Part shown: piece by piece, positions 24,802 to 35,009 of the stretch
How the letters are laid out: each line of letters starts with the position of its first letter
How positions within the stretch are numbered: position 1 is the first letter of the stretch
NCBI GenBank assembly: GCA_002843155.1
Contig: PGZD01000004.1
Coordinates: forward strand, 1-64,000
Source: Gammaproteobacteria bacterium HGW-Gammaproteobacteria-3
Lineage (GTDB): Bacteria > Pseudomonadota > Gammaproteobacteria > Methylococcales > Methylomonadaceae
Length of the DNA: 64,000 bases
Direction: 5' to 3'
Translations under genes and position numbers: made by a program
Notes under the pieces: generated by a model
Database searches by the model: none
What the model saw: the letters and a program-made list of their open reading frames with translations, nothing else
What the model was told of the DNA's origin: nothing

Positions 24802-25141
24802 TATTCCCCCTAAGGAAGTCTTTCAAAAGATCAATTTAACCGGCGAAGTGCCGTTTCTTATGCCGCCCTCGCACAAGAAGGCAGATATTTAATCAATACG
24901 GCTCACGAAGTGTCAAGCAATAAAACCATGGAGGTGCTGATTTTTCTGGTTTTTTATTAACCCGGAAACACTACCCCTGAAAATTGACGCTCAACTTAAG
25001 CTTTTACATTGCGCATTTGAATATAGTAAAATATGCTTTGACTTAATGTTCTTAGCTCAAACAAAATGTTGCCATTTCGCTTGATCAGTATCACTACATA
25101 TCCCTAAATAACCGCTATTTTGAGAGTGGCCGGAGAAATTC
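24802..25141. other. Intergenic region between hupB and the small membrane protein
   Basis: The left part carries the hupB promoter and leader. The rest is AT-rich, with a possible TTGACT at about 25038 facing the plus strand toward the gene at 25142. I see no gene in it, although lon would be expected beyond hupB in many relatives. Confidence 0.5.
24887..24916 (-). promoter_or_regulatory. Sigma-70 promoter of hupB
   Basis: On the minus strand TTGACA (24916-24911) and TTAAAT (24892-24887) are separated by 18 nt. The -35 is perfect. The leader to the hupB ATG is about 80 nt. Confidence 0.65.
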
Positions 25142-25321
25142 ATGTTCAAAAAGATCCTAAACACTTTAATTGACCAACCTTTTTTAACCAGCATTTTTAT
25201 AACCGATCTGGCGGTTTTACTGTTTCACCGACCGCCTTTTATTTTTTCTTTGCTGATGCTGGGCGGATTGCTGGTTATGAGTATGTATTTTGGTCAAAAG
25301 CTGTCGCTTTTTAAAGATTAA
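25142..25321 (+). CDS. Small two-helix membrane protein
   Basis: This 59-residue ORF starts with MFKKILNTLIDQPFLTSIFI, continues with two hydrophobic stretches (TSIFITDLAVLLF and FSLLMLGGLLVMSMYF) and ends in KLSLFKD. GGAG lies 8-11 nt before the ATG. The TAA is immediately followed by the TTG start of the RDD gene, so the pair is probably co-translated. I do not recognise a family. Confidence 0.55.
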   Translation: MFKKILNTLIDQPFLTSIFITDLAVLLFHRPPFIFSLLMLGGLLVMSMYFGQKLSLFKD

Positions 25322-25804
25322 TTGTCCCCGCCCTCGCCTTTCCCCGCAAAGCCGGAAACGAGCATAACACTTAAAAAAGCGGGCTTTTTTCGAAGAGCAG
25401 CCGCGCTTGCCTATGACAGCCTGCTGCTGGCCGCAGTCTTGTTTGCCGCAACAGCCGCAATATTGCCGCTTAACCACGGCGAAGCTTTTGCGCCCGATAA
25501 CTTCTATTATCCGATTTACCTGATTCTTGTCAGTTTTTTATTTTACGGCTGGTTTTGGACGCACGGCGGCCAGACACTGGGTCTGCGCGCCTGGAAGCTC
25601 AGGGTGCTGACATTCGGGCAACAACCCATCACCTGGCAACAGGCATTGTGCAGGTTTCTTGCCGCGATGCTCTCCTTTGCTTTACTGGGCCTAGGTTTTC
25701 TGTGGATTATCGTCGATAAAAACAAATGCGGCTGGCACGACTCCCTGTCTAAAACAACCGTTTATCATGATGATAGCCGCAACGGTAAATCAGGCTATAC
25801 CTAA
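25322..25804 (+). CDS. RDD family membrane protein
   Basis: This 160-residue protein has the RDD domain: FFRRAAALAYDSLLLAAVLF (first helix with the RxxAxxxD pattern), GWFWTHGGQTLGLRAWKLRV and a C-terminal WHDSLSKT motif. Three hydrophobic helices. RDD proteins are proposed transporters, some Na+(Li+,K+)/H+ antiporters; the function is otherwise unknown. The TTG at 25322 directly follows the stop of the upstream small gene. Convergent with lptG. Confidence 0.8.
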   Translation: MSPPSPFPAKPETSITLKKAGFFRRAAALAYDSLLLAAVLFAATAAILPLNHGEAFAPDNFYYPIYLILVSFLFYGWFWTHGGQTLGLRAWKLRVLTFGQQPITWQQALCRFLAAMLSFALLGLGFLWIIVDKNKCGWHDSLSKTTVYHDDSRNGKSGYT

Positions 25805-25823
25805 CACCGGATCAACGGCGCTA

Positions 25824-26894
25824 TTAAAAGTCCTGCACTTTTCGCACCGCCAGAAGCGCCAGCAAAAATACCAGCGCACTCGGCAATACGGCCATGAGCG
25901 CCGGATTGAGTTCATAAATCAAACTCAGATGACCGATAATTTTATCGATGATATTAAAACTCATGCCGATAAGAATGCCCAGCATCATTCTGGCGCCAAC
26001 ACTGACGCCCCGCCTAATACCAATCACAAAAGGCGTGGCCACCAACAACATGACAAAAGTAACGAAAGGATTGATCAGCCGACCCCAAAAAGCCAATTCG
26101 AAAGACTGTGCTTTTTGCTTGTTTTTCTTCATGAAATCGATATAAAGGCTCAAATCATAAAGAGACAGGTTATCCGGCTTGACCACCGCGACATTGACCA
26201 GTTCAGGATCGATCAATGACCGCCAGGATTCGCTGGGCACGGTAAATTCCCTGACCTGCCGTTTTGAAATTTCGCTTTTTGTAATTTGCCTCAGTTGCCA
26301 CAAGTCTTTACCCTGAAACTCCGCCTGTTGCGCATGGGACGCTATCTTTAAATGCCGCGCCTGATCGAGCTCGTAAATATAAATATCGGCCAGTGTGCCG
26401 TCGCTTTGAATTTGACGGACATTGACAAACTTCCGCCCGTCCCTCAACCAAAGCCCGTAGCGGCTCTGAATGACAACCCGCTTATTACGCGCCGTCATTT
26501 TAAGCACTTGTGCCGCACGCTCGGTCGAAGGCGCAACAAACTCCCCGACAACGATTGAAAACACGGCCAGAAAGGCCCCCGCCAACATAACGGCCTTGAT
26601 AATGCCCAGCACGGAAACGCCCGAGGCGCGCATTGCAATCAATTCACGATTATTACCCAGCGCCCCCAAAACGAACAAACTCCCCAATAACGCCGCAAAA
26701 GGCACCAATTCGTAAAGTACGCGCGGACTGGTCAGCGCCAGATATTTAAAAATCTCTTCCAGGCCATAATCGCCCCCGAGCGCTTTCAACTCGTCACTGA
26801 AGGTAAAAAGATTGAACAAGGTCAACAAAAGCAGCAACGCAACAAAAGAGCCTCTTAAAATTTCCTTGACAATATAGCCCGTTAAAACATTCAC
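25824..26894 (-). CDS. lptG: LPS export ABC transporter permease LptG
   Basis: This 356-residue membrane protein forms with LptF and LptB2 the ABC motor that extracts LPS from the inner membrane. The N-terminal helix region (YIVKEILRGSFVALLLLLTL), the EREIxAxRxSG-type coupling stretch (NNRELIAMRASGVSVLGI) and a periplasmic beta-jellyroll between helices are visible. It overlaps lptF by 4 nt. lptB and lptA are elsewhere. Confidence 0.92.
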   Translation of the reverse strand: MNVLTGYIVKEILRGSFVALLLLLTLFNLFTFSDELKALGGDYGLEEIFKYLALTSPRVLYELVPFAALLGSLFVLGALGNNRELIAMRASGVSVLGIIKAVMLAGAFLAVFSIVVGEFVAPSTERAAQVLKMTARNKRVVIQSRYGLWLRDGRKFVNVRQIQSDGTLADIYIYELDQARHLKIASHAQQAEFQGKDLWQLRQITKSEISKRQVREFTVPSESWRSLIDPELVNVAVVKPDNLSLYDLSLYIDFMKKNKQKAQSFELAFWGRLINPFVTFVMLLVATPFVIGIRRGVSVGARMMLGILIGMSFNIIDKIIGHLSLIYELNPALMAVLPSALVFLLALLAVRKVQDF

Positions 26895-27985
26895 CGAGTC
26901 ACCTTAGCACTGATTTTCAGGCGGACAAACCGCCAGCCGTAAAACTTGATCAATAAAGCTCCCGTCACTATCAGCAAAAACAAATACAACCAGAAACCAC
27001 CCAGCCACACAGGAATTTGCCCTTTAACCACCCAGCTATGACTGACTCGAACCAGATTACCGTAACTGAAATAGATGAGAAAAGCGGTCAATAGATTCCC
27101 GAACACGCCGGTTCTTGGCGAAGTTTGTGCCAACGGCACCGCCAGAAGACTTAAAAAAAGTACGCCGGCAGGAATGGAAAAACGTCTTTGCAGTTCCGCA
27201 ATATCCTTGATGACGCTGGAACCCCACAGCATCCCGGTCGTTGTTGCTTCCTGATCAAAAACAACCGTAGCGTCTTTTTCTTCCAGACGGATGCCGTATT
27301 GATCAAATTCTTCGACGACATAATGTGTCTTGCCGAGTACGCCTTGTACGCGCTGCCCCTGCGCCAAAACCATATAAAGCCCTTCCGGACGATTTTCCAG
27401 CCATCCCGTATCGGCATTGACAATGGCCAGATTACCGCCACGCCTGTGCTGGACGAAAACTTGCTGCATTTTTTTATCTTTATTGATACTTTCCACATAA
27501 AAAACCAGATCGCCTTGCTGATATTCGCTGAAGCGTCCGGCTGAAATACCACGAACACCTGCGGTTTTTTCATCCTTAAGCATCAATTGCTGGACAGTGG
27601 CCTCAGCCCACGGTCCGATATAAAAAGACAAACCCGCAGACGCGACAGTCAACGGCATAACCAGCAGCAATACCGACCGGTAAAGCGTGCCCGCACCACC
27701 GCCAGCGGAAAATATAGCCGACATCTCCTGCTCCCGGTACATGCGTCCGAGTACCATCAAAACCGCCATAAACAGGGATACCGGCAAAAAAGTGATGGCT
27801 GCCGTGATCATATTCAAGCCGACGATACTCAGCAAGGTTTCATTGGAAACCGAACCTTCGATGACTTTTTCCAGGATTTTTATCAACTTCCGGCTGACGA
27901 TAATCACCACAATAACGGACAAAACAGCGGCAAGCGTACGCGCCAAATCCGTTACCACCATTTTGTCCAGAATACTGATTAACAC
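26891..27985 (-). CDS. lptF: LPS export ABC transporter permease LptF
   Basis: From the GTG at 27985 this is 364 residues, the LptF length. The frame is open to 28060, but the extra residues are unlike the family, and the N-terminal helix lies right after the GTG. REQEMSAIFSAGGGAGTLYR (about 90) is the coupling-helix stretch. Partner of LptG in LPS transport, divergent from pepA, the standard gammaproteobacterial arrangement. Confidence 0.9.
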   Translation of the reverse strand: MLISILDKMVVTDLARTLAAVLSVIVVIIVSRKLIKILEKVIEGSVSNETLLSIVGLNMITAAITFLPVSLFMAVLMVLGRMYREQEMSAIFSAGGGAGTLYRSVLLLVMPLTVASAGLSFYIGPWAEATVQQLMLKDEKTAGVRGISAGRFSEYQQGDLVFYVESINKDKKMQQVFVQHRRGGNLAIVNADTGWLENRPEGLYMVLAQGQRVQGVLGKTHYVVEEFDQYGIRLEEKDATVVFDQEATTTGMLWGSSVIKDIAELQRRFSIPAGVLFLSLLAVPLAQTSPRTGVFGNLLTAFLIYFSYGNLVRVSHSWVVKGQIPVWLGGFWLYLFLLIVTGALLIKFYGWRFVRLKISAKVTR

Positions 27986-28060
27986 AGTCCGCCGTCTTTT
28001 ATAACCGGGACGCCCCTCACCGTGGCGCCAGCCGCCCCCTTTAAAAAACACCATAGTCAA

Positions 28061-28329
28061 AGCCTCTCGGGAAATACCCGCGTCCCATTAACGCTACAAA
28101 AACCACAATCTTGAACATTACACCGGCTTGCTGTTATTTTAGCCTTGGTCACAAAGTCTCATGCTGTATAATCAGACTTGACACCAGCCGTTCACTCATC
28201 AGTCAAGCCTGGCAAGTTTATGCGTGCGGCTCATCAGCCTTGATTTTAAGCGCCATGATACCGAATAGCTATCGCAAAATTCCCGAACCGGAACAAACCT
28301 TGTTTTAACCACCACATCGACCTTAAGTT
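28061..28329. other. lptF-pepA divergent intergenic region
   Basis: No gene is seen here. The pepA promoter at 28145-28172 leaves a leader of about 150 nt before the pepA ATG, long enough to hold post-transcriptional control, but I see no known motif in it. Confidence 0.45.
28145..28172 (+). promoter_or_regulatory. Candidate pepA promoter
   Basis: TTGGTC (28145-28150), 16-nt spacer, TATAAT (28167-28172). The -10 is perfect; the -35 matches at four of six positions. Confidence 0.55.
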
Positions 28330-29817
28330 ATGGACTATTTTATAGACAGTACGCCCCTGGAAAAACTGCAAAGTGACTGCATCATTGTCGGCTGCTACGA
28401 AAACGGGCAGCTTATACCTTCCGCGATAACACTGGACGCCCTAACACAAGGCGTTATCAGCAAAATTGTCACGCGCGGCGACAGCACCGGCAAAAACGGT
28501 AAAACGCTTTTAATTAACTGGCTGCCGGACAACACCTTCAGCCGGATTCTGTTGGTCGGCTTAGGCCCACAGGAACCTTTGTCCGCTAAAAATTATCGTA
28601 CCGCACTCGCCGCAGCCGTTAAAACCATCAAAGAAGCCCAAATCAAATCCGCCGCCTGCACTTTGGCCGAAGTGGATATAGAAGATAGGGACTGGTGCTG
28701 GAAAACGCGGCAAATCATCGAAGTATTTGATGACGCCCTGTATCAATTCAAACAATGTAAAACCCTCATTGAAAATGAACTGAAAACCGAACAAATCATT
28801 ATCATAGCGCCGGAAAACCAGCAGGCTCAAGCCCAAACAGGACTGCTCCAGGGCCGGGCCATTGCCGAAGGTGTGGCTTTAGCCAAAACATTGGCGGATT
28901 TACCCGGCAATCTGTGCACGCCCACTTTTATGGCCGAGACAGCGACCGAACTGGGCCGCAAATACGATCGTTTAAGCGTTGACGTACTGGAAGAAGCCGA
29001 CATGCAGGCTTTGGGCATGGGCGCCCTGTTATCCGTCACGCGCGGCAGCCGCCAGCCGGCCAAATTGATCGTCATCAATTATCAGGGCGGCGAAAAAAAC
29101 CGTAAGCCCATTGTTTTAATCGGCAAGGGCCTGACCTTCGATGCCGGCGGCATTTCCCTGAAACCCGGCCTCGGCATGGATGAAATGAAATACGACATGT
29201 GCGGCGGCGCCTGCGTCATTGCCACGCTGCAAGCAGCCGCGCAAATGCAGTTGCCGCTGAATATCGTCGGCCTGATTCCAGCCTCGGAAAACCTGCCGGA
29301 CGGCAACGCCAACAAACCCGGCGACATTCTGACCAGCATGTCGGGCAAAACCATCGAAGTTCTCAATACCGATGCCGAAGGCCGCCTTATTTTATGCGAC
29401 ACCCTGACTTACGCACAAAAATACCAGCCTGAAGTCGTGATCGATCTGGCCACGCTGACCGGCGCCTGTCTGGTCGCATTAGGCCGCGTTCCCAGCGCAT
29501 TACTGGGTAACGATGACGCGCTTTGCAACGACCTCATCGCTGCGGGCAACATCGCCGGTGACAGTGTCTGGCGCCTGCCGCTGTGGGAAGAGTACCAGGA
29601 ATTGCTGAAATCCAATTTTGCCGACATGGCCAATATTGGCGGCAAGGACGCGGGCACTATCACCGCCGCGTGCTTTTTATCGAAATTTGCCGAAGACTTT
29701 CGCTGGGCGCATCTGGATATTGCCGGTACCGCCTGGCGCACCGGTACTGATAAAGGCGCTACCGGCCGGCCGGTGCCTTTATTATGTCAATACCTGCTCA
29801 ACCGGGCACAGGGCTAA
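28330..29817 (+). CDS. pepA: Leucyl aminopeptidase PepA
   Basis: This 495-residue M17 metallo-aminopeptidase removes N-terminal residues and in E. coli also acts as a DNA-binding protein in cer/Xer resolution. The signature [14 protein letters not shown] (about 345) and the metal-binding [16 protein letters not shown] are intact. First of pepA-holC-valS, which matches the gammaproteobacterial order. Confidence 0.95.
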   Translation: MDYFIDSTPLEKLQSDCIIVGCYENGQLIPSAITLDALTQGVISKIVTRGDSTGKNGKTLLINWLPDNTFSRILLVGLGPQEPLSAKNYRTALAAAVKTIKEAQIKSAACTLAEVDIEDRDWCWKTRQIIEVFDDALYQFKQCKTLIENELKTEQIIIIAPENQQAQAQTGLLQGRAIAEGVALAKTLADLPGNLCTPTFMAETATELGRKYDRLSVDVLEEADMQALGMGALLSVTRGSRQPAKLIVINYQGGEKNRKPIVLIGKGLTFDAGGISLKPGLGMDEMKYDMCGGACVIATLQAAAQMQLPLNIVGLIPASENLPDGNANKPGDILTSMSGKTIEVLNTDAEGRLILCDTLTYAQKYQPEVVIDLATLTGACLVALGRVPSALLGNDDALCNDLIAAGNIAGDSVWRLPLWEEYQELLKSNFADMANIGGKDAGTITAACFLSKFAEDFRWAHLDIAGTAWRTGTDKGATGRPVPLLCQYLLNRAQG

Positions 29818-29824
29818 TCCCTGA

Positions 29825-30253
29825 ATGCCGGATGTGAGCTTTTACCTGCTGGCTTCTCAAAGTGAACGGGAACGGCTGTATCTTGCCTGCAAACTGGCCG
29901 AAAAAGCTTATCGCAGCGGCCGGTTCTGCTATATTTTGACTGCACATGAATTGCAGGGCAAAACACTGGATGATTTACTCTGGACTTTCCGCGCCGGGAG
30001 CTTTGTTCCGCACCAGTTTTATATCGATACTGCGGCGATCGAAAACAAGGTTTTGATAGGTACTGCGCAAAGCGCTCCGGAACCGTGGCAAGCAATGATC
30101 ATCAACCTGTCGGCGAATCCTCCCGAAAAACTCGACCACTGTGAACGACTGCTGGAAATTCTTGATAACGACGAAAACATCAAAGCGCAAGGCCGCCTGC
30201 GTTATAAACAATATCAGCAAGCCGGATTTAAAATCGCCACACACAAGCTCTAA
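29825..30253 (+). CDS. holC: DNA polymerase III subunit chi
   Basis: This 142-residue clamp-loader accessory subunit links polymerase III to SSB through psi. The family opening DVSFYLLASQSERERLYLACK and the central DDLLWTFRAGSFVPHQF pattern are visible. It starts 7 nt after pepA and precedes valS, as in E. coli. Confidence 0.9.
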   Translation: MPDVSFYLLASQSERERLYLACKLAEKAYRSGRFCYILTAHELQGKTLDDLLWTFRAGSFVPHQFYIDTAAIENKVLIGTAQSAPEPWQAMIINLSANPPEKLDHCERLLEILDNDENIKAQGRLRYKQYQQAGFKIATHKL

Positions 30254-30338
30254 AAATTCTTTACGTCCTAATTTGTAAACCTTGCCGGTATTGCTTGCGG
30301 CAACGGGAAAAATATCAACACCTGGGAAACACACCGCC

Positions 30339-33149
30339 ATGGAAAAAACATACGCACCCCACTCAATTGAACAACGCTGGTATCAGATCTGGGAAGAAAA
30401 AGGTTATTTTGCCCCCAAACAGGAGGGTGAATCTTACTGCATCATGATTCCTCCCCCTAATGTCACAGGCAGTCTGCACATGGGCCATGCTTTTCAGGAC
30501 ACCATCATGGACGCCCTGACCCGCTATCACCGCATGCAAGGCTACAGCACCTTGTGGCAAGCGGGCACCGACCATGCCGGCATCGCCACACAAATGGTGG
30601 TTGAGCGCCTGCTCGAAACCGAAGGCAAAACCCGGCACAGTATCGGCCGCGAGCAATTTCTGGAAAAAGTCTGGGCATGGAAGCAACAATCCGGCGGCAC
30701 CATTACCCGCCAACTGCGCCGTATGGGCTCGTCCTTGGATTGGTCCCGGGAACGTTTTACCATGGATGCAGGTATGTCGGACGCGGTGCAGGAAGTTTTT
30801 ATCCGGCTTTATGAAGAAGGTCTGATTTACCGGGGCAAACGCCTGGTCAACTGGGATCCGGTGCTGCATACTGCGGTATCGGACCTGGAAGTACTGTCGG
30901 AAGAAGAAAACGGCTCCCTGTGGCACATGCGCTATCCCTTGAGCAACGGCACCGGTCATCTGATTGTTGCCACCACGCGTCCGGAAACCCTGCTCGGCGA
31001 TGCCGCCGTCGCCATTCATCCCAATGACGAACGCTATAAACATCTGTTGGGCGAATGGGTCGATTTACCCTTAACCGGTCGCCGCATTCCAATCATTGCC
31101 GATGATTATGTCGATCCCGAATTCGGCACCGGTTGCGTTAAAATTACCCCGGCCCACGACTTCAACGACTATCAAGTCTGGACTCGCCATCGCCATACCA
31201 ATGCCATGCAGGAGTTGCCTTATGGCGGCCTGATCAACATTTTTACCGTTGACGCGCAAATCAGAAACAACAAGGACGATGAATTCCAACTGGTGCCGCA
31301 TCCCTATTTCGGCCTGGATCGGTTCGCAGCCCGCAAACAAATCGTTGCCGACCTTGACGCCCGGGGACTGCTGGAAAAAATCGAAGATCATAAACTGATG
31401 GTGCCGCGCGGCGACCGCTCCGGCAGCGTGATCGAACCTTATCTGACCGACCAATGGTATGTCAAAGTCGCGCCGCTGGCAAAACCCGCCATAGCGGCGG
31501 TCGAAAACGGCGACATCAGATTTGTGCCGGACAACTGGAAAAACACATATTTCGAATGGATGCGCAATATTCAGGACTGGTGTATTTCCCGGCAAATCTG
31601 GTGGGGTCACCGCATCCCGGCCTGGTACGATGAGACCGGCAATATCTATGTCGGACGCTCCGAGCAGGACGTGCGCGACCAGCATCAATTAGCCCCCGAT
31701 TATCCACTGCAACAGGACAACGATGTTCTCGACACCTGGTTTTCATCGGCACTCTGGCCGTTTTCGACGCTGGGCTGGCCTGAGAACACTCCCGAACTCA
31801 CCCGACATTATCCCACCAGCGTACTGGTGACGGGGTTTGACATTATTTTCTTCTGGGTCGCCCGCATGATCATGATGGGCCTTAAATTCCAGGGGCGGGT
31901 TCCTTTCAGGGAAGTGTATATTCACGGCCTGATTCGGGACGCCGAAGGCCAGAAAATGTCAAAATCCAAAGGCAATGTCCTGGATCCGATCGACTTGATC
32001 GACGGCATCGACCTTGAAGCCCTGGTGGCAAAGCGCACATCCGGCATGATGCAACCGCATCTGGCCAAAAAAATCGAAACCGCCACCCGCAAACACTTTT
32101 CCGACGGCATTCCGTCTTTCGGCACCGACGCCCTGCGTTTCACTTTTGCCTCGCTGGCGTCAACCGGTCGTGACATTCGCTTCGACCTGGCGCGCACCGA
32201 AGGTTACCGTAACTTCTGCAACAAACTGTGGAACGCGGCCCGCTATGTCTTGATGAATACCGAAGACCAGGATAACGGCCTGTCCGGCGCCGCTTGTGAC
32301 TACACTCAGGCGGATCGCTGGATTGTCTCAAGACTGAATGAAGTCACCGCCACCACCCGCAGCGCCATGGAAAACTACCGTTTCGATCTGGCGGCTCAGG
32401 CTATTTATGAATTCACCTGGAATGAATATTGTGACTGGTATCTGGAATTGGCCAAAACCGCCTTGCAAGCAAACGCTCCGGCACAACAACGCGGCACCCG
32501 CAAAACCTTGTTGACGGTTCTGGAAAGCCTGTTGCGCCTGGCCCACCCGATCATGCCGTTTATCACCGAGGAAATCTGGCAACGCGTGGCGCCTTTGGCT
32601 GGCATCAGCGCCGATACCATTATGTTGCAAGCTTATCCTGCGTGTGACCCCCGGAAAATAGACAGCGCCGCGACCGCCGAAATCAACTGGCTCATGAGCT
32701 TCCTGCTCGGCGTCCGCCGTATTCGCGGCGAAATGAATATAGCCCCGGGTAAACCTTTGCCGGTGTTGCTTGCCAACAGCACCGGCCCCGATCTTCTCAA
32801 TCTGGAGCGCAATCGGGCTTACCTGCTGAAATTGGGCAGACTGGAGTCGATCACCGAACTGACCGGGGACGATGCCGCGCCGGAATCTGCCATCGCTTTG
32901 GTCGGCGACATGCAAATTCTGATTCCGATGGCGGGCTTAATCGACAAACAGGCTGAACTTACGCGTCTGGACAAGGAAATTCAGAAAATCGGCAAAGAAC
33001 TGCCGCGCATTGAAGGAAAGCTCAATAATCCGGCCTTTGCCGACAAGGCGCCCGCAGAAATCATCGACAAGGAAAAACAAAAGCTGGCCGATTTGAGTTC
33101 CACTCTGAACAACCTGAAAGCACAATGGGCTAAAATTCAAACGTTATAG
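30339..33149 (+). CDS. valS: Valine-tRNA ligase
   Basis: This 936-residue class I synthetase charges tRNA-Val. HIGH-type motif GSLHMGHAF at about 45-53; [12 protein letters not shown] at about 538; an editing (CP1) domain between them; the C-terminal coiled coil ([20 protein letters not shown]) that stabilises tRNA binding is present. The ATG at 30339 is chosen over the upstream open frame because it gives the family N-terminus [15 protein letters not shown]. Confidence 0.96.
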   Translation: MEKTYAPHSIEQRWYQIWEEKGYFAPKQEGESYCIMIPPPNVTGSLHMGHAFQDTIMDALTRYHRMQGYSTLWQAGTDHAGIATQMVVERLLETEGKTRHSIGREQFLEKVWAWKQQSGGTITRQLRRMGSSLDWSRERFTMDAGMSDAVQEVFIRLYEEGLIYRGKRLVNWDPVLHTAVSDLEVLSEEENGSLWHMRYPLSNGTGHLIVATTRPETLLGDAAVAIHPNDERYKHLLGEWVDLPLTGRRIPIIADDYVDPEFGTGCVKITPAHDFNDYQVWTRHRHTNAMQELPYGGLINIFTVDAQIRNNKDDEFQLVPHPYFGLDRFAARKQIVADLDARGLLEKIEDHKLMVPRGDRSGSVIEPYLTDQWYVKVAPLAKPAIAAVENGDIRFVPDNWKNTYFEWMRNIQDWCISRQIWWGHRIPAWYDETGNIYVGRSEQDVRDQHQLAPDYPLQQDNDVLDTWFSSALWPFSTLGWPENTPELTRHYPTSVLVTGFDIIFFWVARMIMMGLKFQGRVPFREVYIHGLIRDAEGQKMSKSKGNVLDPIDLIDGIDLEALVAKRTSGMMQPHLAKKIETATRKHFSDGIPSFGTDALRFTFASLASTGRDIRFDLARTEGYRNFCNKLWNAARYVLMNTEDQDNGLSGAACDYTQADRWIVSRLNEVTATTRSAMENYRFDLAAQAIYEFTWNEYCDWYLELAKTALQANAPAQQRGTRKTLLTVLESLLRLAHPIMPFITEEIWQRVAPLAGISADTIMLQAYPACDPRKIDSAATAEINWLMSFLLGVRRIRGEMNIAPGKPLPVLLANSTGPDLLNLERNRAYLLKLGRLESITELTGDDAAPESAIALVGDMQILIPMAGLIDKQAELTRLDKEIQKIGKELPRIEGKLNNPAFADKAPAEIIDKEKQKLADLSSTLNNLKAQWAKIQTL

Positions 33150-33238
33150 CAAATTTCGGATTGCGCTACGGCCTAAGTTTAACCTGGGTCGCAAGTAATC
33201 CGGCCTAATACTTTGGAATCTATTCCGGCTCAAGCAAT

Positions 33239-33266
33239 TTGAAAAAATACCGACATCATCTATATT
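33239..33266 (+). promoter_or_regulatory. Candidate promoter of the pilBCD operon
   Basis: TTGAAA (33239-33244), 16-nt spacer, TATATT (33261-33266), 31 nt before the pilB ATG. Confidence 0.5.
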
Positions 33267-33297
33267 TAACAGCACAGTCGCATAAAATTCATTATTC

Positions 33298-35007
33298 ATG
33301 GCTACAGATATCATAGACCTTCAATTGGGAGGACTCGCCAAATGCTTGGTAAAGGCCGGTTTGCTATCCGAAGCGGATATGCTCGAGCACATGAAAGCGG
33401 CCCAAAAAGTAAAACTGCCCTTGATCAGCTATCTGGTCGCCAACAAACTGGTTGACAGTAAAAAAGTAGCGGCCTCGGCGTCCGCCGAATTCGGTTTGCC
33501 GCAACTGGATCTGAGCGCCATCGATATTCGCACGCTGCCCACCGGCCTGGTCAGTGAAAAACTGATCCGGAAACACCATGCCTTGCCGTTGCTCAAGCGT
33601 GGCAACCGGCTGTTTATCGGACTGTCCGACCCCAGTGACTTTCTGGCTCAGGATGAAATCAAGTTTCATACTCGCCTGAACATCGAAACCATACTGGTCG
33701 AGGAAGACAAACTCGGTAAAGCGATTGAAACGGCGCTGGAAGCCGCCGATACTTCGATGGCCGATATGCTCGACGCCGATCTCGACAACCTCGATGTCGG
33801 CGGCGACGCACAAACACAAGGTGACGAGATCAATCCGGATATCGACGACGCTCCTATTGTCCGTTTTGTCAACAAGATACTGCTCGACTCCATCAAAAGA
33901 GGCGCATCGGACATTCATCTTGAACCTTACGAAAAAAATTTCCGTATCCGCTTTCGGGCCGACGGCATGCTGTATGAAGTCGCCAGCCCACCGTCCAGCA
34001 TTTCCACCCGGATCATTTCGAGAATAAAAGTCATGGCCAAAATGGATATTGCCGAACGCAGGCTGCCTCAGGACGGGCGGATCAAAATGACTTTATCAAA
34101 ACATCGGGCCATTGACTTCAGGGTCAACTCCTGCCCGACGCTATTCGGCGAAAAAGTGGTGTTGCGGATTCTCGACCCTACCAGCGCCCAAATCGGCATC
34201 GAAAAGCTGGGGTTTGAACCGATTCAGCAGAAACGCTTTCTCGAAGCCATCAACCGGCCTTACGGCATGGTGCTGGTCACAGGCCCCACCGGCAGCGGCA
34301 AGACTGTCACGCTTTATACCGGCCTGAATATTATCAACAGCATTGACCGCAATATCTCGACTGCCGAGGATCCGGTCGAAATTACCGTCGAGGGCATCAA
34401 TCAAGTCAACGTTAATCCCAAGGCCGGATTGACTTTCGCTTCAGCCTTGCGCGCTTTTTTACGACAAGACCCGGACATCATCATGGTCGGCGAGATTCGT
34501 GACCAGGAAACCGCTGAAATAGCCGTCAAAGCCGCCCAGACAGGTCACTTGGTATTATCCACGCTGCACACCAATGACGCACCGCAAACCTTGAATCGGC
34601 TGGTGCAAATGGGCATTCCACCGTTCAATATCGTTTCGGCGGTCAACCTGATCATGGCGCAACGTCTGGCCCGGCGCTTATGTGAACATTGCAAGGTTAA
34701 AGCCGATTTTCCCGATTCGGTACTGCTGTCAACGGGGTTTAGCGAAGACGAATTAAAAAACCTTAACATATACAGCGCAGTCGGCTGTGAACATTGCACC
34801 AACGGCTTCAAAGGCCGCGTCGGCATTTATCAGGTTATGACGATCAGTGAAAACATGCGCAAACTTATTTTGGAAGGCGGCAACACTTTACAGTTGGCAG
34901 CGCAGGCCAAAGCCGAAGGCATTAACGACCTGCGCGCCTCCGGCCTGGAAAAAGTCCGTCAAGGCATTACCACCCTGGAAGAAATCGACCGGGTCACCAA
35001 GGAATAA
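33298..35007 (+). CDS. pilB: Type IV pilus assembly ATPase PilB
   Basis: This 569-residue hexameric extension ATPase polymerises pilin. It has an N-terminal MshEN-like region, Walker A GPTGSGKTVTLY (about 327), an Asp box/Walker B (DPDIIMVGEIRDQETAE) and a zinc-binding pair CEHCKVKADF / CEHCTNGFKG. Followed 2 nt later by pilC. pilA, pilT and pilMNOPQ are not in the window. Confidence 0.94.
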   Translation: MATDIIDLQLGGLAKCLVKAGLLSEADMLEHMKAAQKVKLPLISYLVANKLVDSKKVAASASAEFGLPQLDLSAIDIRTLPTGLVSEKLIRKHHALPLLKRGNRLFIGLSDPSDFLAQDEIKFHTRLNIETILVEEDKLGKAIETALEAADTSMADMLDADLDNLDVGGDAQTQGDEINPDIDDAPIVRFVNKILLDSIKRGASDIHLEPYEKNFRIRFRADGMLYEVASPPSSISTRIISRIKVMAKMDIAERRLPQDGRIKMTLSKHRAIDFRVNSCPTLFGEKVVLRILDPTSAQIGIEKLGFEPIQQKRFLEAINRPYGMVLVTGPTGSGKTVTLYTGLNIINSIDRNISTAEDPVEITVEGINQVNVNPKAGLTFASALRAFLRQDPDIIMVGEIRDQETAEIAVKAAQTGHLVLSTLHTNDAPQTLNRLVQMGIPPFNIVSAVNLIMAQRLARRLCEHCKVKADFPDSVLLSTGFSEDELKNLNIYSAVGCEHCTNGFKGRVGIYQVMTISENMRKLILEGGNTLQLAAQAKAEGINDLRASGLEKVRQGITTLEEIDRVTKE

Positions 35008-35009
35008 CG

